Assembly (NCBI GenBank): GCA_035541215.1
Contig: DATKNV010000142.1
Span: 1-61,805, forward strand
From: DASZHJ01 sp035541215
GTDB taxonomy: Bacteria > Pseudomonadota > Alphaproteobacteria > ATCC43930 > CGMCC-115725
Reading direction: 5' to 3'
Length of the DNA: 61,805 nucleotides
The translations under genes and the position numbers were made by a program. The notes under the pieces are model-generated. The model did not search any database. It was not told the DNA's origin and was given only the letters and a program-made list of their open reading frames with translations. Positions within the stretch are counted from its first letter, which is position 1, and each line of letters starts with the position of its first letter. Below are positions 7,729 to 16,377 of the stretch, in pieces.

Positions 7729-9147
7729 TTACTCCGCCGCAAGAGCCGCCGGGGCAGCTCGGCGGCGCGCGTGGGCGAGCAACACGGCCACGGCGGCCGA
7801 CGCCAACCGGGTTCGCAAATTGTCTGCGCGGCTGGTCAAAATGATTGGGACGCGGGCGCCGAGCACGATGCCGGCGGCGTCGGCCTTGGCCATGTATGTG
7901 AGCTGCTTTGCGAGCATGTTCCCCGCCTCGAGATCGGGGACCAGGAGGATGTTCGCCTTGCCCGCGACCGGAGAGACGATGTGCTTCTCCTGAGCGGCCT
8001 GCTCGCTCACGGCGTTGTCGAAGGCCAATGGACCGTCGACCAAGCCGCCGGTGATCTGCCCGCGCTGGGCCATCTTCGCGAGCCCCGCAGCCTCGAGCGT
8101 CGATGGAATTCTTGCCGTCACGGTCTCCACGGCGGACAGCACGGCGACCCTGGGCTCCGGGAAACCCAGCGCCCGGGCGAGGTCGATAGCGTTCTGGCAG
8201 ATGTCGCGCTTGTCCTCGAGGGTCGGGAAGATGTTGACGGCAGCATCGGTGATTATGATCGGCTCGGCATAGTCCGGGACGTCCATGACGAAGGCGTGGC
8301 TCATGCGCCGCAGCGTCCTGAGCCCGGTCTCCGCCGCCGTCACCTCGTGCATGAGCTCGTCCGTGTGCAGGCTGCCCTTCATCACCGCCTCTGCCTTGCC
8401 CGCTCGCGCCATCGCGACGGCCTTGGCGGCGGCGGCCTGGCTGTGCTCTGCGTCGACGATCTCGTATTTGTCGATGCCGAAGCCGAGCGAAGAAGCAAGC
8501 GCCCGAATTTGCGCTTGCGGGCCCACGAGAATGGGTGCGATCAGCCGCGCCTCCGCGGCGCGGACGGCTCCTTCGAGCGCCTCAGGGTCGCAGGGATGGG
8601 CGACAGCGGTCGGGATCGACTCGAGCTCGGCGCATCGCGCGATGAGCTGCTGGTACTTGTCGTGCCGCTGGAGCTGAACTTCCGGAAGGGCGACGCGGAG
8701 CCGACGGATCTTCTCCGTCGGAGCCATGGTGACCGCCGTCCCAGTAATCACTTCCTCGCCGCTCTGATTGACGCAATGGCAGTCGAAGACGACGATGTGT
8801 TTGTCCGGCCGCTTTTCCTTCGCTGTCACCGTCACTGTTATCGTGTCGCCGAGGCCGACCGGCTTGCGGAATCGCAAGTCCTGTCCCAGGTAGATCGTCC
8901 CGGGGCCGGGAAGGCGAGTGCCAAGAACCGCGGAAACGAGAGCGCCGCCCCACATACCGTGCCCGATGATGCGATGGAACATGCTGTGTTCAGCGTAAGG
9001 CTCGTCGAGATGGGCCGGGTTCACGTCGCCGGACATGACCGCGAAGAGCGCGATGTCGTCCTTCGTGAGCGTGCGGCTCAGACTCGCGGACTCGCCGATG
9101 GCGATCTCGTCGAAGGTGCGGTTTTCGATGACATCGCTTTCGTCCAT
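7729..9147 (-). CDS. Bifunctional enoyl-CoA hydratase (MaoC-like) / phosphate acetyltransferase
   Basis: A 472-residue two-domain protein. Residues about 5-140 form a MaoC/R-hydratase hot-dog domain with the motif MSGDVNPAHLDEPYA, which would make (R)-3-hydroxyacyl-CoA for PHA synthesis or act on crotonyl-CoA. Residues about 160-470 form a phosphate acetyl/butyryl-transferase domain (PHPCDPEALEGAVRAAEA, NILLVPDLEAGNMLAKQL) that exchanges acyl-CoA and acyl-phosphate. The start is ATG at 9147 with GGAGG six bases ahead; a TTG at 9159 is less likely. It follows phaC by 30 bp, so the two are probably co-transcribed. An acetate kinase, its usual partner, is missing apart from a possible scar downstream. 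Confidence 0.93.
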   Translation of the reverse strand: MDESDVIENRTFDEIAIGESASLSRTLTKDDIALFAVMSGDVNPAHLDEPYAEHSMFHRIIGHGMWGGALVSAVLGTRLPGPGTIYLGQDLRFRKPVGLGDTITVTVTAKEKRPDKHIVVFDCHCVNQSGEEVITGTAVTMAPTEKIRRLRVALPEVQLQRHDKYQQLIARCAELESIPTAVAHPCDPEALEGAVRAAEARLIAPILVGPQAQIRALASSLGFGIDKYEIVDAEHSQAAAAKAVAMARAGKAEAVMKGSLHTDELMHEVTAAETGLRTLRRMSHAFVMDVPDYAEPIIITDAAVNIFPTLEDKRDICQNAIDLARALGFPEPRVAVLSAVETVTARIPSTLEAAGLAKMAQRGQITGGLVDGPLAFDNAVSEQAAQEKHIVSPVAGKANILLVPDLEAGNMLAKQLTYMAKADAAGIVLGARVPIILTSRADNLRTRLASAAVAVLLAHARRRAAPAALAAE

Positions 9148-9177
9148 ATCGGCCTCCAAGATCCACCGAGCCGCAGC

Positions 9178-11073
9178 TCAGGGCTCTCTAACATAGAGTC
9201 CGGGAGCATCGCGCCGTGGTGGGTATCCTTTCTCCGGGGCGCCCATCGGCGGCGGCGGGACTTTTTCAGTTGAATTCCGGGCCAGCCAAGCCTGCCATTC
9301 CGGCCACCAGGATCCCTCGCGCACGGGCGTCTCAGCGCGCCACGTATCCGGGTCCATGTAGTGCCCGCCGGCCGCTCTCGTCCGGATCTGATACGTGCGT
9401 CCGGGGTGGCCCGGCTCGCTGACGATGCCGGCATTGTGGCCGCCGCTGGCGAGGACAAAGGTCACCTCGTCGATCGAGACGAGGTTCGTCTTGTAGGCCG
9501 AGCGCCAAGGAGCGACGTGATCGGCGACGGTGCCCACCGCGAAGAGGGGGACGCGGATATCGGTGACCCAAATCGGACGTCCCTCGACCTCGAAATGACC
9601 CGCCGCCAGCTCGTTGTCCAGAAACAGCCGGCGCAGATATTCGGAGTGCATGCGGTAGGGCATTCGGGTGGCGTCGGCGTTCCACGCCATCAGATCGTTC
9701 ATGGGCTGCCTTCCACCGAGAAGGTACTCGCGGACAATACGGGACCAGACGAGGTCGTTCGAGCGAAGAATCTGAAAGGCACCCGCCATCTGAAAGGTGT
9801 CGAGATATCCCTGGTCCCACATCATGGTCTCGAGATAGGCGATCTGGCTCTCCGTGATGAACATCATCAGCTCGCCGGCCTCGGTGAAGTCGGCTTGGGC
9901 CGCGAACAGCGTCAGCGATCCCAGACGATCGTCGTCGTCGCGACCCATCGCAGCGGCGGCGATGATCGACAGAGTTCCGCCGAGACAGTAGCCCGCAGTG
10001 TGAATCTTGTGTCCGGGAACGATCGCTGAGATCGCGTCCAGAGCCGCCATAACTCCGAGCTTCCGATAGTCCTCCATGCCGAGATCGCGATCCTCGGAGG
10101 TAGGGTTCTTCCAGGAGATCATGAAGACGGTGTGGCCGCGCTCGACCAGGTACTTGACGAGCGAGTTCTCGGGCGAGAGGTCGAGGATGTAGTACTTCAT
10201 GATCCAGGCGGGCACGATGAGGACGGGCTCCGCGTGGACCTGATCGGTCATCGGCGAGTACTGGATCAGCTCGATCAGCCGGTTCTGAAAGACGACCTTG
10301 CCGGGTGTGACCGCTACGTTCTTTCCGACAACGAACTGCTCGGCGCCGAAGGGCGGTCTGCCGCTTGTCGCCCTTTGCCAGTCGTCGATCAGGTTTTGGA
10401 TTCCCTGAACGAGGTTTCGGCCCCCCTGCGTGGTGGTCGCTCGCGCGATCTCCGGATTTGTCCAAACGTAGTTGGAGGGCGACGCGACGTCGAGGCATTG
10501 CCGAACCGTGAACGACAGCCTCCGTTCATTCCGCTGCGAGAAACCATCCACTTGTGTGGTCGCGTCGTGCCACCACTGCTGTGCAAGCAGGAATGACTGA
10601 TAGATCAAGTTGTACGGCCATTGCTGCCAAGCTTCGCCCTGAAACCGCCGATCCTGCGGGGGGGCCGCGATGCATGGCGGAGTGTCCGGATTCTCCAGGC
10701 TTTGTCCGGCATAGGTCGCGAAGCGACCAGCGTTGCGAAATGCCTTCTCGATCAGTTGCAGCTGCTTACCCGGAGAAATGGCGAGGTGTACCAGCCAATC
10801 GAAGGTCTGTTCGGCCAAGACGGCAGGGCTCAGTCCGAAAGTCAGTCGCGCGAGATTCGCTTTCAACGCACGATCGATGCTCACGTACGTAAAACGTTCA
10901 TCGAGCGGGCGGGGTTCGATCGCAGGTTCGGGCAGCTTCAACGCGGCTGCTTCACCCGCGCGCGCCGGCGGGCTCGGCGCGGCCTTCTCGGCACTGACGG
11001 CCTCGGCGGATTTCGCCGCACCTCGCCGCCCCGTCGTTGGTTTTGTGCTCGCAACGCTCTCTGTCGTTGTCAT
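9178..11073 (-). CDS. phaC: Class I poly(3-hydroxyalkanoate) synthase
   Basis: A 631-residue PHA polymerase that builds PHB from (R)-3-hydroxybutyryl-CoA at the granule surface. The lipase-box-like GYCLGG places the catalytic Cys at residue 363. The conserved WKNP, the Asp region VADHVAPW and the His region GGHNAGI follow in the proper order. The N-terminal 50 residues are Ala/Pro-rich and poorly conserved, as is usual. The start ATG at 11073 has GGAGG eight bases upstream. It heads a four-gene operon with the hydratase/phosphate acetyltransferase, the dehydrogenase and fabI, and has an FNR/FixK-type box about 160 bp upstream, which suggests low-oxygen induction. Confidence 0.96.
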   Translation of the reverse strand: MTTTESVASTKPTTGRRGAAKSAEAVSAEKAAPSPPARAGEAAALKLPEPAIEPRPLDERFTYVSIDRALKANLARLTFGLSPAVLAEQTFDWLVHLAISPGKQLQLIEKAFRNAGRFATYAGQSLENPDTPPCIAAPPQDRRFQGEAWQQWPYNLIYQSFLLAQQWWHDATTQVDGFSQRNERRLSFTVRQCLDVASPSNYVWTNPEIARATTTQGGRNLVQGIQNLIDDWQRATSGRPPFGAEQFVVGKNVAVTPGKVVFQNRLIELIQYSPMTDQVHAEPVLIVPAWIMKYYILDLSPENSLVKYLVERGHTVFMISWKNPTSEDRDLGMEDYRKLGVMAALDAISAIVPGHKIHTAGYCLGGTLSIIAAAAMGRDDDDRLGSLTLFAAQADFTEAGELMMFITESQIAYLETMMWDQGYLDTFQMAGAFQILRSNDLVWSRIVREYLLGGRQPMNDLMAWNADATRMPYRMHSEYLRRLFLDNELAAGHFEVEGRPIWVTDIRVPLFAVGTVADHVAPWRSAYKTNLVSIDEVTFVLASGGHNAGIVSEPGHPGRTYQIRTRAAGGHYMDPDTWRAETPVREGSWWPEWQAWLARNSTEKVPPPPMGAPEKGYPPRRDAPGLYVREP

Positions 11074-11231
11074 CCCTGGGCCTCCGAGATCGTCGCCGGC
11101 GCGCTCTCGTCTTCGCTGCTGCTAAGGCCCGGTTTTTTCCTCGCAGCAGAGCAAGCGTTCCGGAATCTTCGTCAAAACGCCAGTGTGCGAACTGCGCGGA
11201 TTCAATTCTCCAGATTCGCGGCGCCGCAGCA

Positions 11232-11245
11232 TTGATCTGCGTCAA
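11232..11245. promoter_or_regulatory. FNR/FixK-type box upstream of phaC
   Basis: TTGATCTGCGTCAA fits TTGAT-N4-ATCAA with one mismatch. It lies in the 338-bp gap (11074-11411) between the phasin stop and the phaC start, about 160 bp upstream of phaC. Nothing else recognisable was seen in that gap. Like the box before the HlyD operon it is preceded by GCAGCA. Confidence 0.65.
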
Positions 11246-11411
11246 CCTGCGCCGGCGCTTCGCAGTTACCTCGTGCGAAAACTGACTTGGACCGTCTGCA
11301 TCCAACGAATCACGGATCGCGCGCTGCGTCGCAGCAGGCACCAGTGTGGGCAATGCGCTCCACTCGGACTGCGCTCTTTAGCCGGCGACCGCGCGTCAGT
11401 CGCTAGCGTAA

Positions 11412-11774
11412 TTACTCAGCCGCGCGCTTCGCCTCTTCGCCGCCCCCTGAACTCCGCGCTGCCAAGGGACGCCCCAATTCGGTCCAATCCGTGACCAGCC
11501 TTTGCGTGCAGTCAGCAAGCCAATTTTGCTGGATGGCTGCTGCCTGCGCAAAGTCCCTGCACTCGCTCATCTGCCGATATGCATCGACGGCTCTCTGGAA
11601 GTCCTCGAGCCGATGCATCATCCACTTCTGAGAAGCGGCCTGTACGCCCTCCAGCGCCTCGAAACCTGGCTTCATCCACTCCTCGCTCTGCTTGAACGCT
11701 GAGCGCCACAGTGCCGGAGCATCGGACAGATCGGGGAACCGCTGCGCCCCCGACGACTTCGATTTCGACTCCAT
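11412..11774 (-). CDS. Phasin-like PHA granule protein
   Basis: A 120-residue, mostly helical, soluble protein without a signal peptide. The central part (WRSAFKQSEEWMKPGFEALEG, then QKWMMHRLEDFQRAVDAYRQM, then ECRDFAQAAAIQQNWLADC) resembles the amphipathic helices of the phasin_2 family that coats PHB granules. The start ATG at 11774 has GGAGG eight bases ahead. It lies upstream of phaC on the same strand and has its own FNR/FixK-like box about 100 bp upstream. Family assignment rests on pattern and context, not on a search. Confidence 0.75.
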   Translation of the reverse strand: MESKSKSSGAQRFPDLSDAPALWRSAFKQSEEWMKPGFEALEGVQAASQKWMMHRLEDFQRAVDAYRQMSECRDFAQAAAIQQNWLADCTQRLVTDWTELGRPLAARSSGGGEEAKRAAE

Positions 11775-12130
11775 GGGTAAACCTCCGCTTTTTCTCGGAA
11801 TGTTTGGGACGTGCTACAGCTGCGGTGTTCCCAGATGTGCCTTCGTTGCCCGGTCCCAAAAGAACGCGCATTGATCTATGTCAAAAACCGCTGGATCTCG
11901 CGAGGGTTCAGAAATTTGCGCCCTGGGCGAGTGCGGATCACTCGTATATCCGAATGGCAAGCGGCTGGTGCGCCACGCGGCAAGGCAAGTGACGCGGGCA
12001 GTCAAAGGAGCACTTGCCGCTCAGCGTGTTGGATGCCCGAAAACTTCCTTTTACGGAAACGCTGTTTATGAAGTCTACCGGATAAATTCGAGACCGGAAA
12101 TGGCCGGGGAGCAGCGAGTCCCCGAACGGC
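11775..12130. other. Intergenic region before the phasin gene
   Basis: A 356-bp gap between the HdeA/B-like gene and the phasin. It holds the FixK-type box at 11871-11884. Open reading frames across the rest have unlike composition and no ribosome-binding site, so I call no gene here. Confidence 0.6.
11871..11884. promoter_or_regulatory. FNR/FixK-type box upstream of the phasin gene
   Basis: TTGATCTATGTCAA fits TTGAT-N4-ATCAA with one mismatch and shares TTGATCT with the phaC box. Its centre is about 103 bp upstream of the phasin ATG. Confidence 0.65.
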
Positions 12131-12532
12131 TCATTGGTGCGGCGCGGTGGAACGAGGTCCACCCTGTTGCCTGCGGCGCCAGTCCTCGTCGACGAAGGTC
12201 ATAAGCCGCATCGACTGGTTCTCACGACAAAGAGAGATCACTCGCTCGGCTTCATCGATGAAGTCCAGCATCTCGACTTTCGTGTCGTTCGTGCGGCCGG
12301 CAAAGAACCCGCCGACCCATCCCACCAACACGAGCGCCTGCCCTATGGGCATCCGCACGAATTCTCCGCACGTGATCAGGGAGACATCGACGACCCGTTG
12401 CCCCTCGAGATCGTCGGCTCGTGCCGAGAGGCTCATCCCGACATAGGCCTGTAGAATGACGACTGACATTGCAGCCATGCGCCACGCCCGAGCAAATCGC
12501 GGGCGGGGAGCGCGGATGCTCTTGGTCAGCAT
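12131..12532 (-). CDS. HdeA/HdeB-family periplasmic protein
   Basis: A 133-residue secreted protein. A signal peptide (Arg-rich start, hydrophobic MAAMSVVILQAYVGMS, cleavage after SARA) precedes a domain with DVSLITCGEFV, a hydrophobic GWVGGFFAGR segment, and a second Cys in ISLCRENQS. The two Cys residues and the spacing fit the HdeA/HdeB fold, small acid-stress chaperones of the periplasm; alphaproteobacteria often carry several. The start is ATG at 12532 with GGAGGAG upstream. Translation could be read further upstream, but those codons look non-coding. It sits among stress genes, about 210 bp downstream of the usp gene. Confidence 0.75.
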   Translation of the reverse strand: MLTKSIRAPRPRFARAWRMAAMSVVILQAYVGMSLSARADDLEGQRVVDVSLITCGEFVRMPIGQALVLVGWVGGFFAGRTNDTKVEMLDFIDEAERVISLCRENQSMRLMTFVDEDWRRRQQGGPRSTAPHQ

Positions 12533-12744
12533 GATGGCTCCTCCACATCCGGCCATATCTTTGATCCTCCGCTGCGAGCCCAACTTGCTCTCGAGGCGGA
12601 TTGCGCCGCTATCGCGCGGCACCGAAGCATGGCCGGGCGACGCCGCACTTTCGCCAAAGACCAATGCCTTCAGCGCGCCTCTGCTCGCCCTAGGTATACA
12701 AGGGGGTCTAAGGTCACTCAATGAGCGGCATTTGATCGCATAAC

Positions 12745-13239
12745 CTAACATGCGGCCGAAACATCGCGAGGAACGCCTGAGCGGACCAACATCACGGTCG
12801 TGCGGGCAGCCCGAAGCACCTTTTCGGCGGTGCTGCCCCACACCCATCGCTGGACGCCGGATCGACCGTGAGTTGTAATCCCGATAAGATCCACGTTGTG
12901 ATTCTCCGCATATTGCAAGATCGTCTCGGCTACCGGCCCGGTCTTGACCTCGGTCTGAATTTTCAGGCCGCTGTAATCTGGCCGCTCTCGGATGGAGGCA
13001 AGGTAGCGGAGCGCCTGCGACTTCCGGGTTTCCCACTGCTCATCAATTGAATACGTCTCGGTGGTCGTCTCGATCACCGAATTGATGGGCGGCACGACGA
13101 TCAGCAGGGTCATTTCGGCATCGCAAAGTCGCGCCAACATTGCCGCATGGGGCAATGCACCTTCAGCCAGCTGCGACCCATCCAGCGGCACAAGTATCCG
13201 CTTGTATTTGGCTTCCATTCGTTCAATCTCGATCACCAT
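12745..13239 (-). CDS. Universal stress protein (UspA family)
   Basis: A 164-residue single Usp domain. It starts YKRILVPLDGSQLAEGALPHA and carries the ATP-binding type motif G-x2-G-x9-G-S near the end (GITTHGRSGVQRWVWGST), so it probably binds ATP. Two starts are possible, at 13239 and at the internal Met at 13218. Such proteins are frequent members of FNR/FixK/Anr regulons in proteobacteria, and a box of this type lies about 70 bp upstream. Confidence 0.93.
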   Translation of the reverse strand: MVIEIERMEAKYKRILVPLDGSQLAEGALPHAAMLARLCDAEMTLLIVVPPINSVIETTTETYSIDEQWETRKSQALRYLASIRERPDYSGLKIQTEVKTGPVAETILQYAENHNVDLIGITTHGRSGVQRWVWGSTAEKVLRAARTTVMLVRSGVPRDVSAAC

Positions 13240-13308
13240 CGCGCCCGGTAGGGGTCGCCTCGCATGGCTGATGTGGCGGAAATTCTCTCCAAGCCGGCGC
13301 GGATCGCC

Positions 13309-13322
13309 CTGACCTATGTCAA
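13309..13322. promoter_or_regulatory. FNR/FixK-like box between usp and mlaE
   Basis: CTGACCTATGTCAA is a weaker match: TTGAC-N4-GTCAA with the first T replaced by C. Its right half (CTATGTCAA) is identical to the phasin box. It lies in a 224-bp divergent region, about 70 bp before usp and 140 bp before mlaE, so it could serve either. Confidence 0.5.
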
Positions 13323-13463
13323 TTCACCCGAGCTCTGAACGTTGCAACTTGTTTAAACAATTCCGGCGCCAGCCGTGGCCAGAGGTAGTGATTGATTGCC
13401 GTCCATCCGCCTTCCGCTCCTTCGGAGACCGATCGAAGGGCAGCAGGTTTTGGGAGATTGGGC

Positions 13464-14615
13464 ATGCATCGCGGCCAGTTGACACCGCCAGGTTGGTCTA
13501 TCGAGCGGCGCGGCGCCGATGCTGGCTTGCGGCTGACTGGCGATTGGATCGCGCAGGAGACGGGCGTCCGTCACGTCGCGGAAATCCGCGCAATGCTCAA
13601 GGAGGCTGCCGGCGCCGAGCATTTGCAGATCGATAGCCGCGACCTCGGCCGTTGGGACAGCGCTCTGATAGCCTTGCTGCTGGGCTTGAGGCAGGAGATC
13701 GCCGCCGCTAGACAGCCATTTCGGCTGGACGAATCCGGTGTTCCAGAAGCGGCGCGCCGGCTTCTTGCTCTCGCGACCGAAAGTGCAGGCTTGGGAGTTG
13801 CACCGCCGGCAGCTGCGCCCGCCACGGTTTTCGCGCGGGTCGGCGCCGCCGCGATCTCCGGGTGGTACCGGACGTTCGCGGTAGCCGCCCTAGTCGGCCA
13901 GGTAACGCTGCGCGTCGGAGCGGTCTTCAGGGGGCGGCTGCAAACTCGCGCCGGCGACATTATGCAACTCATGTCCGATGCGGGTGCCGGAGCGCTGGCC
14001 ATCGTCACCATCGTAAATACGATGGTCGGCGCCATTTTGGCTTTCGTCGGCGCCGTTCAGCTTCGCCGCTACGGCACTCAGATCTTCGTGGCGGATCTGG
14101 TGGGGATCGCGATGGTCCGAGAATTGGCGGCGATCATTACGGCGGTCGTGATGGCTGGCCGAACCGGCGGCGCTTACGCGGCACAAATTGCCACAATGCA
14201 GGGCAATGAGGAAATCGATGCCCTGAAGGCGCTCGGAATTCGGGTCTATGACTATCTCGTGATGCCGCGCGTGATCGCTCTCACCGCGATGATGCCCATA
14301 CTTTATTTTTATGCTTGCGCCGTGGGCCTTATCGGAGGGTTTGCCGTTGCGGTCACGACGCTCGATCTGACAGCGGCTGCCTATCTCGAGGAGACCCGGA
14401 ACGCCATCTCCAGCACCCAGTTCCTGATCGGGTTCTGCAAGAGCGTGACGTTCGGAACTCTGGTGGCTCTCGCGGGATGTCATATCGGCATGCGAGCCGG
14501 TCGCAGCGCCGCCGAAGTAGGACAAGCCGCAACGAGAGCCGTGGTTGCTGGGATCATCGGCGTCATTGCCGTCGATGGCATATTCGCGGCATGCACGAAT
14601 GCCTTGAATATCTGA
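13464..14615 (+). CDS. STAS-MlaE lipid ABC transporter permease
   Basis: A 383-residue permease of an MCE-type phospholipid transporter. Residues about 1-100 form a STAS-like domain (LRLTGDWIA, then LQIDSRDLGRWDSALIALLL). The remainder is MlaE/YrbE with five or six helices and the conserved segment AAIITAVVMAGRTGGAYAAQI followed by NEEIDALKALGI. The ATG at 13464 has GGGAGA nine bases ahead; an upstream extension to 13392 would overlap the promoter region. It is followed at once by the ATPase gene. In the E. coli Mla system the STAS part is a separate protein (MlaB); here it is fused. Confidence 0.93.
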   Translation: MHRGQLTPPGWSIERRGADAGLRLTGDWIAQETGVRHVAEIRAMLKEAAGAEHLQIDSRDLGRWDSALIALLLGLRQEIAAARQPFRLDESGVPEAARRLLALATESAGLGVAPPAAAPATVFARVGAAAISGWYRTFAVAALVGQVTLRVGAVFRGRLQTRAGDIMQLMSDAGAGALAIVTIVNTMVGAILAFVGAVQLRRYGTQIFVADLVGIAMVRELAAIITAVVMAGRTGGAYAAQIATMQGNEEIDALKALGIRVYDYLVMPRVIALTAMMPILYFYACAVGLIGGFAVAVTTLDLTAAAYLEETRNAISSTQFLIGFCKSVTFGTLVALAGCHIGMRAGRSAAEVGQAATRAVVAGIIGVIAVDGIFAACTNALNI

Positions 14616-14621
14616 TTGCAC

Positions 14622-15422
14622 ATGGCGCCGCACGTGACAGATGACGATGTCCTCCGCGCGGTCGATCTGACGCTGGCATACGGGCCGAGCGTGATTCAGC
14701 AAAAGGTGAGCTTCGGAGTGCGCCGAGGCTCGGTGTTCGCGATCATGGGCGGCAGCGGCTGCGGCAAGAGCACCGTCATGAGGGCCATGATCGGTCTACT
14801 GCGCCCCGCAGCGGGCGAATTTTTGGTCAACGGCGAAGACTATTGGGCCGCAACCGAACGGCGCCGGACCGATATCGGACGGCGCTTCGGCGTGGTATTC
14901 CAAAATGGCGCGCTCTGGACCTCTATGACGGTAGCCCAAAATGTCGCGCTTCCGCTGCAGCTGTTCACGCACCTCGATGCCGAGTCGATCGAGATTTTGG
15001 TGCGGCTCAAACTGTCGCTCGTCGGCATGGCCGGCACGGGGAAGCTGTTGCCGGCGGAGCTGAGCGGCGGCATGCGAAAGCGCGCCGGGATTGCTCGTGC
15101 GCTGGCGCTCGATCCGGACATTCTCCTGCTCGACGAGCCTTCCTCGGGATTGGATCCGATCGCTTCGAGGCGGCTCGACGACCTCATCCTAGAGCTGCGC
15201 GACGGCCTCGGCGCCACGATCGTGGTGGTGAGTCACGAACTGCCGAGCCTGCTGAGCATCTGCGACGACGGTATTTTCTTGGACGCTACGGCCCGTACTG
15301 CAATCGCTCATGGCTCGCCGAAGCGCTTGCTCGAGAGTTGCGACGATCCGACGGTGCAGGCATTCATGACGCGAGAGCGGCTTGGATCTCCTTTGCATGG
15401 AGCTGGCCATGGCGATCAGTAG
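14622..15422 (+). CDS. MlaF-like ABC transporter ATPase
   Basis: A 266-residue cytoplasmic ATPase of the same lipid transporter. It has Walker A GGSGCGKST, Q-loop VVFQNGALWTSMTV, signature LSGGMRKRAGIARAL and Walker B ILLLDEPSSGLDP, with the H-loop in VVVSHELPS. The ATG at 14622 is seven bases after the permease stop; a TTG at 14616 is also possible. The end overlaps the MCE gene by about 14 bp. Confidence 0.95.
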   Translation: MAPHVTDDDVLRAVDLTLAYGPSVIQQKVSFGVRRGSVFAIMGGSGCGKSTVMRAMIGLLRPAAGEFLVNGEDYWAATERRRTDIGRRFGVVFQNGALWTSMTVAQNVALPLQLFTHLDAESIEILVRLKLSLVGMAGTGKLLPAELSGGMRKRAGIARALALDPDILLLDEPSSGLDPIASRRLDDLILELRDGLGATIVVVSHELPSLLSICDDGIFLDATARTAIAHGSPKRLLESCDDPTVQAFMTRERLGSPLHGAGHGDQ

Positions 15423-16377
15423 ACCGACGATGGTGGGCGCCTTCGTGCTCGGAGGACTCGCGCTCGTTGTCGGCGGGATCGTGTTCTTTGGCGGCACCCA
15501 GATTTTCAGCCGGACCACGCGCGTAGTGGTGTTTTTCGAGGGCTCCGTGGCCGGTCTCGATGTCGGCGCACCCGTCACCTTTCGAGGCGCTCGCATTGGC
15601 TCGGTCCAAGCGGTCAGGGTCGAGGTCACGCCGGAGGGTGAAGTGTTGATCCCGGTCTACCTCGAATTCCTGCAGGACAGGGTGTTTTATCGTTCGGGAG
15701 CGGAGCCTCCGCGGGAATTCGATGTTGAAAGGCTCGTCGCTCGAGGACTGCGGGCGCAGCTGCAGATGCAGAGCCTCATCACCGGACAGCTGCGGGTCGA
15801 TATCGAGTTTCATCCGGGCACGACCGGCTACGTATTTTCGGGGGCTACCGGCGGCGTCCCTCAGATCCCTACCCTCCGATCCGATCTAGAGCGCGTGCAG
15901 CAGGCTCTGGGCGAATTGCCGGAGCTAATGGACTCCGCGCGCCATGCCCTCGATTCAGTCGACCGCCTGGCCACTCACCTGGACGGCGAGATCGAGCCGC
16001 TTGCCGCAGGGGCGAAACGCAGCTTGGAGAGCTTCTCGCGCGCGATGAACGGTTTCGAGCAGGCCGTTTCCCGGCTGCAAGCCGACGCGTCGCACACGCT
16101 CGGGGGTATAGACGATCTGACGGGCGATGGTAGGCGGCAGGTCAATGAGCGCGGTGCCGAGCTCTCGAAGCTCCTGGTGACCGCCGAGGAGGCCGCCCGG
16201 AGAGCGGATGAGTTGATCGCCTCGTTGAATCAGTTGATGTCGGAGCGCTCTCGATTCCGGGGCGATCTCGAGGCAACCGTCCGCGATCTCGCCGCCACCG
16301 CGAGCTCGTTGCGCAGTTTCTCGAGGCAGCTCGAGCAGAATCCAAGCCTGCTATTACGGGGAAGGAGCGAGCGGTGA
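15409..16377 (+). CDS. MCE-family substrate-binding protein (MlaD-like)
   Basis: A 322-residue membrane-anchored MCE protein. One N-terminal transmembrane helix (about residues 7-28) is followed by the MCE domain (VVFFEGSVAGLDVGAPVTFRGARIGSVQAV) and a long helical C-terminal part with many Leu/Ala heptad-like stretches. It would hold lipid in the periplasm for the MlaE/F pump. The ATG at 15409 has GGAG six bases upstream, inside the ATPase gene; earlier in-frame starts exist at 15397 and 15382. Confidence 0.93.
   Translation: MAISRPTMVGAFVLGGLALVVGGIVFFGGTQIFSRTTRVVVFFEGSVAGLDVGAPVTFRGARIGSVQAVRVEVTPEGEVLIPVYLEFLQDRVFYRSGAEPPREFDVERLVARGLRAQLQMQSLITGQLRVDIEFHPGTTGYVFSGATGGVPQIPTLRSDLERVQQALGELPELMDSARHALDSVDRLATHLDGEIEPLAAGAKRSLESFSRAMNGFEQAVSRLQADASHTLGGIDDLTGDGRRQVNERGAELSKLLVTAEEAARRADELIASLNQLMSERSRFRGDLEATVRDLAATASSLRSFSRQLEQNPSLLLRGRSER

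Noticed and set aside
11878..12204. Possible small gene directly after the phasin box
   Set aside because: Mixed composition, no ribosome-binding site, and it runs into the HdeA/B-like gene on the other strand.
12734..12746. TTGATCGCATAAC as a fifth FNR/FixK box
   Set aside because: Only the left half matches; the right half lacks TCAA and it overlaps the usp stop.
12533..13036. Longer start for the HdeA/B-like protein
   Set aside because: The upstream codons are antisense to usp and Arg/Ser-rich; the ATG at 12532 has a ribosome-binding site and a signal peptide follows.
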